From the NCBI GenBank assembly GCA_021821235.1, contig JAKACS010000256.1, forward strand, positions 1 to 5,602: 5,602 bases of DNA, given 5' to 3'. Position numbers and translations under genes: made by a program. Shown here piece by piece: positions 5,571-5,602 of this stretch. Positions within the stretch are counted from its first letter, which is position 1. Every line of letters begins with the position of its first letter. Origin of the DNA: Bacillota bacterium (lineage in GTDB: Bacteria > Bacillota > Bacilli > Bacillales_B > DSM-18226). The notes under the pieces were generated by a model, which ran no database searches, was not told the origin of the DNA, and was given only the letters and a program-made list of their open reading frames with translations.

Positions 5571-5602
5571 GCTGGTATTTTTCTTTTAAAGCGGAGTTTT
5601 CC

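Overview
The window looks like chromosomal DNA from a low-to-moderate GC Gram-positive bacterium, most likely a member of the Bacillaceae. The evidence is strong GGAGG-type ribosome binding sites, consensus sigma-A promoters (TTGACA/TATAGT), a yybP-ykoY manganese riboswitch ahead of a TerC-family gene, and a three-gene adaptor/ATPase/permease exporter of the YknXYZ or YvrPON type. The species cannot be named from this sequence alone.

Layout. From 2822 down to the left edge, the minus strand carries a three-gene export operon. It encodes a membrane-anchored HlyD/MacA-type adaptor (2822-1641), a MacB-type ABC ATPase (1644-943) and a MacB/FtsX-type permease (965 to beyond base 1, C-terminus cut off). 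The genes are tightly coupled: a 4-bp ATGA overlap joins the first two and a 23-bp overlap joins the last two, where the permease uses a GTG start. The 256-bp divergent region (2823-3078) holds a candidate promoter for each direction, a Fur/PerR-like palindrome and a 20-bp palindrome in the leader of the plus-strand gene. On the plus strand, 3079-4419 encodes a 12-TM amino acid permease of the APC superfamily. It ends in a hairpin terminator that also suits the converging gene. On the minus strand, 5298-4513 encodes a TerC-family membrane protein, a predicted Mn2+ exporter, preceded by a long regulated leader (about 5523-5299).

Most interesting region. The TerC leader has a consensus sigma-A promoter whose -35 box lies inside a 25-bp perfect palindrome. 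It is followed by a textbook yybP-ykoY aptamer (5504-5416) and then two near-duplicate intrinsic terminators. The 5' arm of terminator 1 overlaps the aptamer's closing helix, as expected for an ON-switch in which Mn2+ blocks termination. In addition, the 3' arm of terminator 1 is complementary over 11 bp (one wobble) to the 5' arm of terminator 2. Mn2+ binding could therefore disarm both terminators in sequence. This relay is inference and has not been tested.

How the genes work together. The three transcription units seem independent: export of an unknown compound or peptide, amino acid uptake, and Mn2+-induced Mn2+ export. No mobile elements, CRISPR arrays, tRNAs or rRNAs were seen, and all genes are intact apart from the one cut by the window edge.
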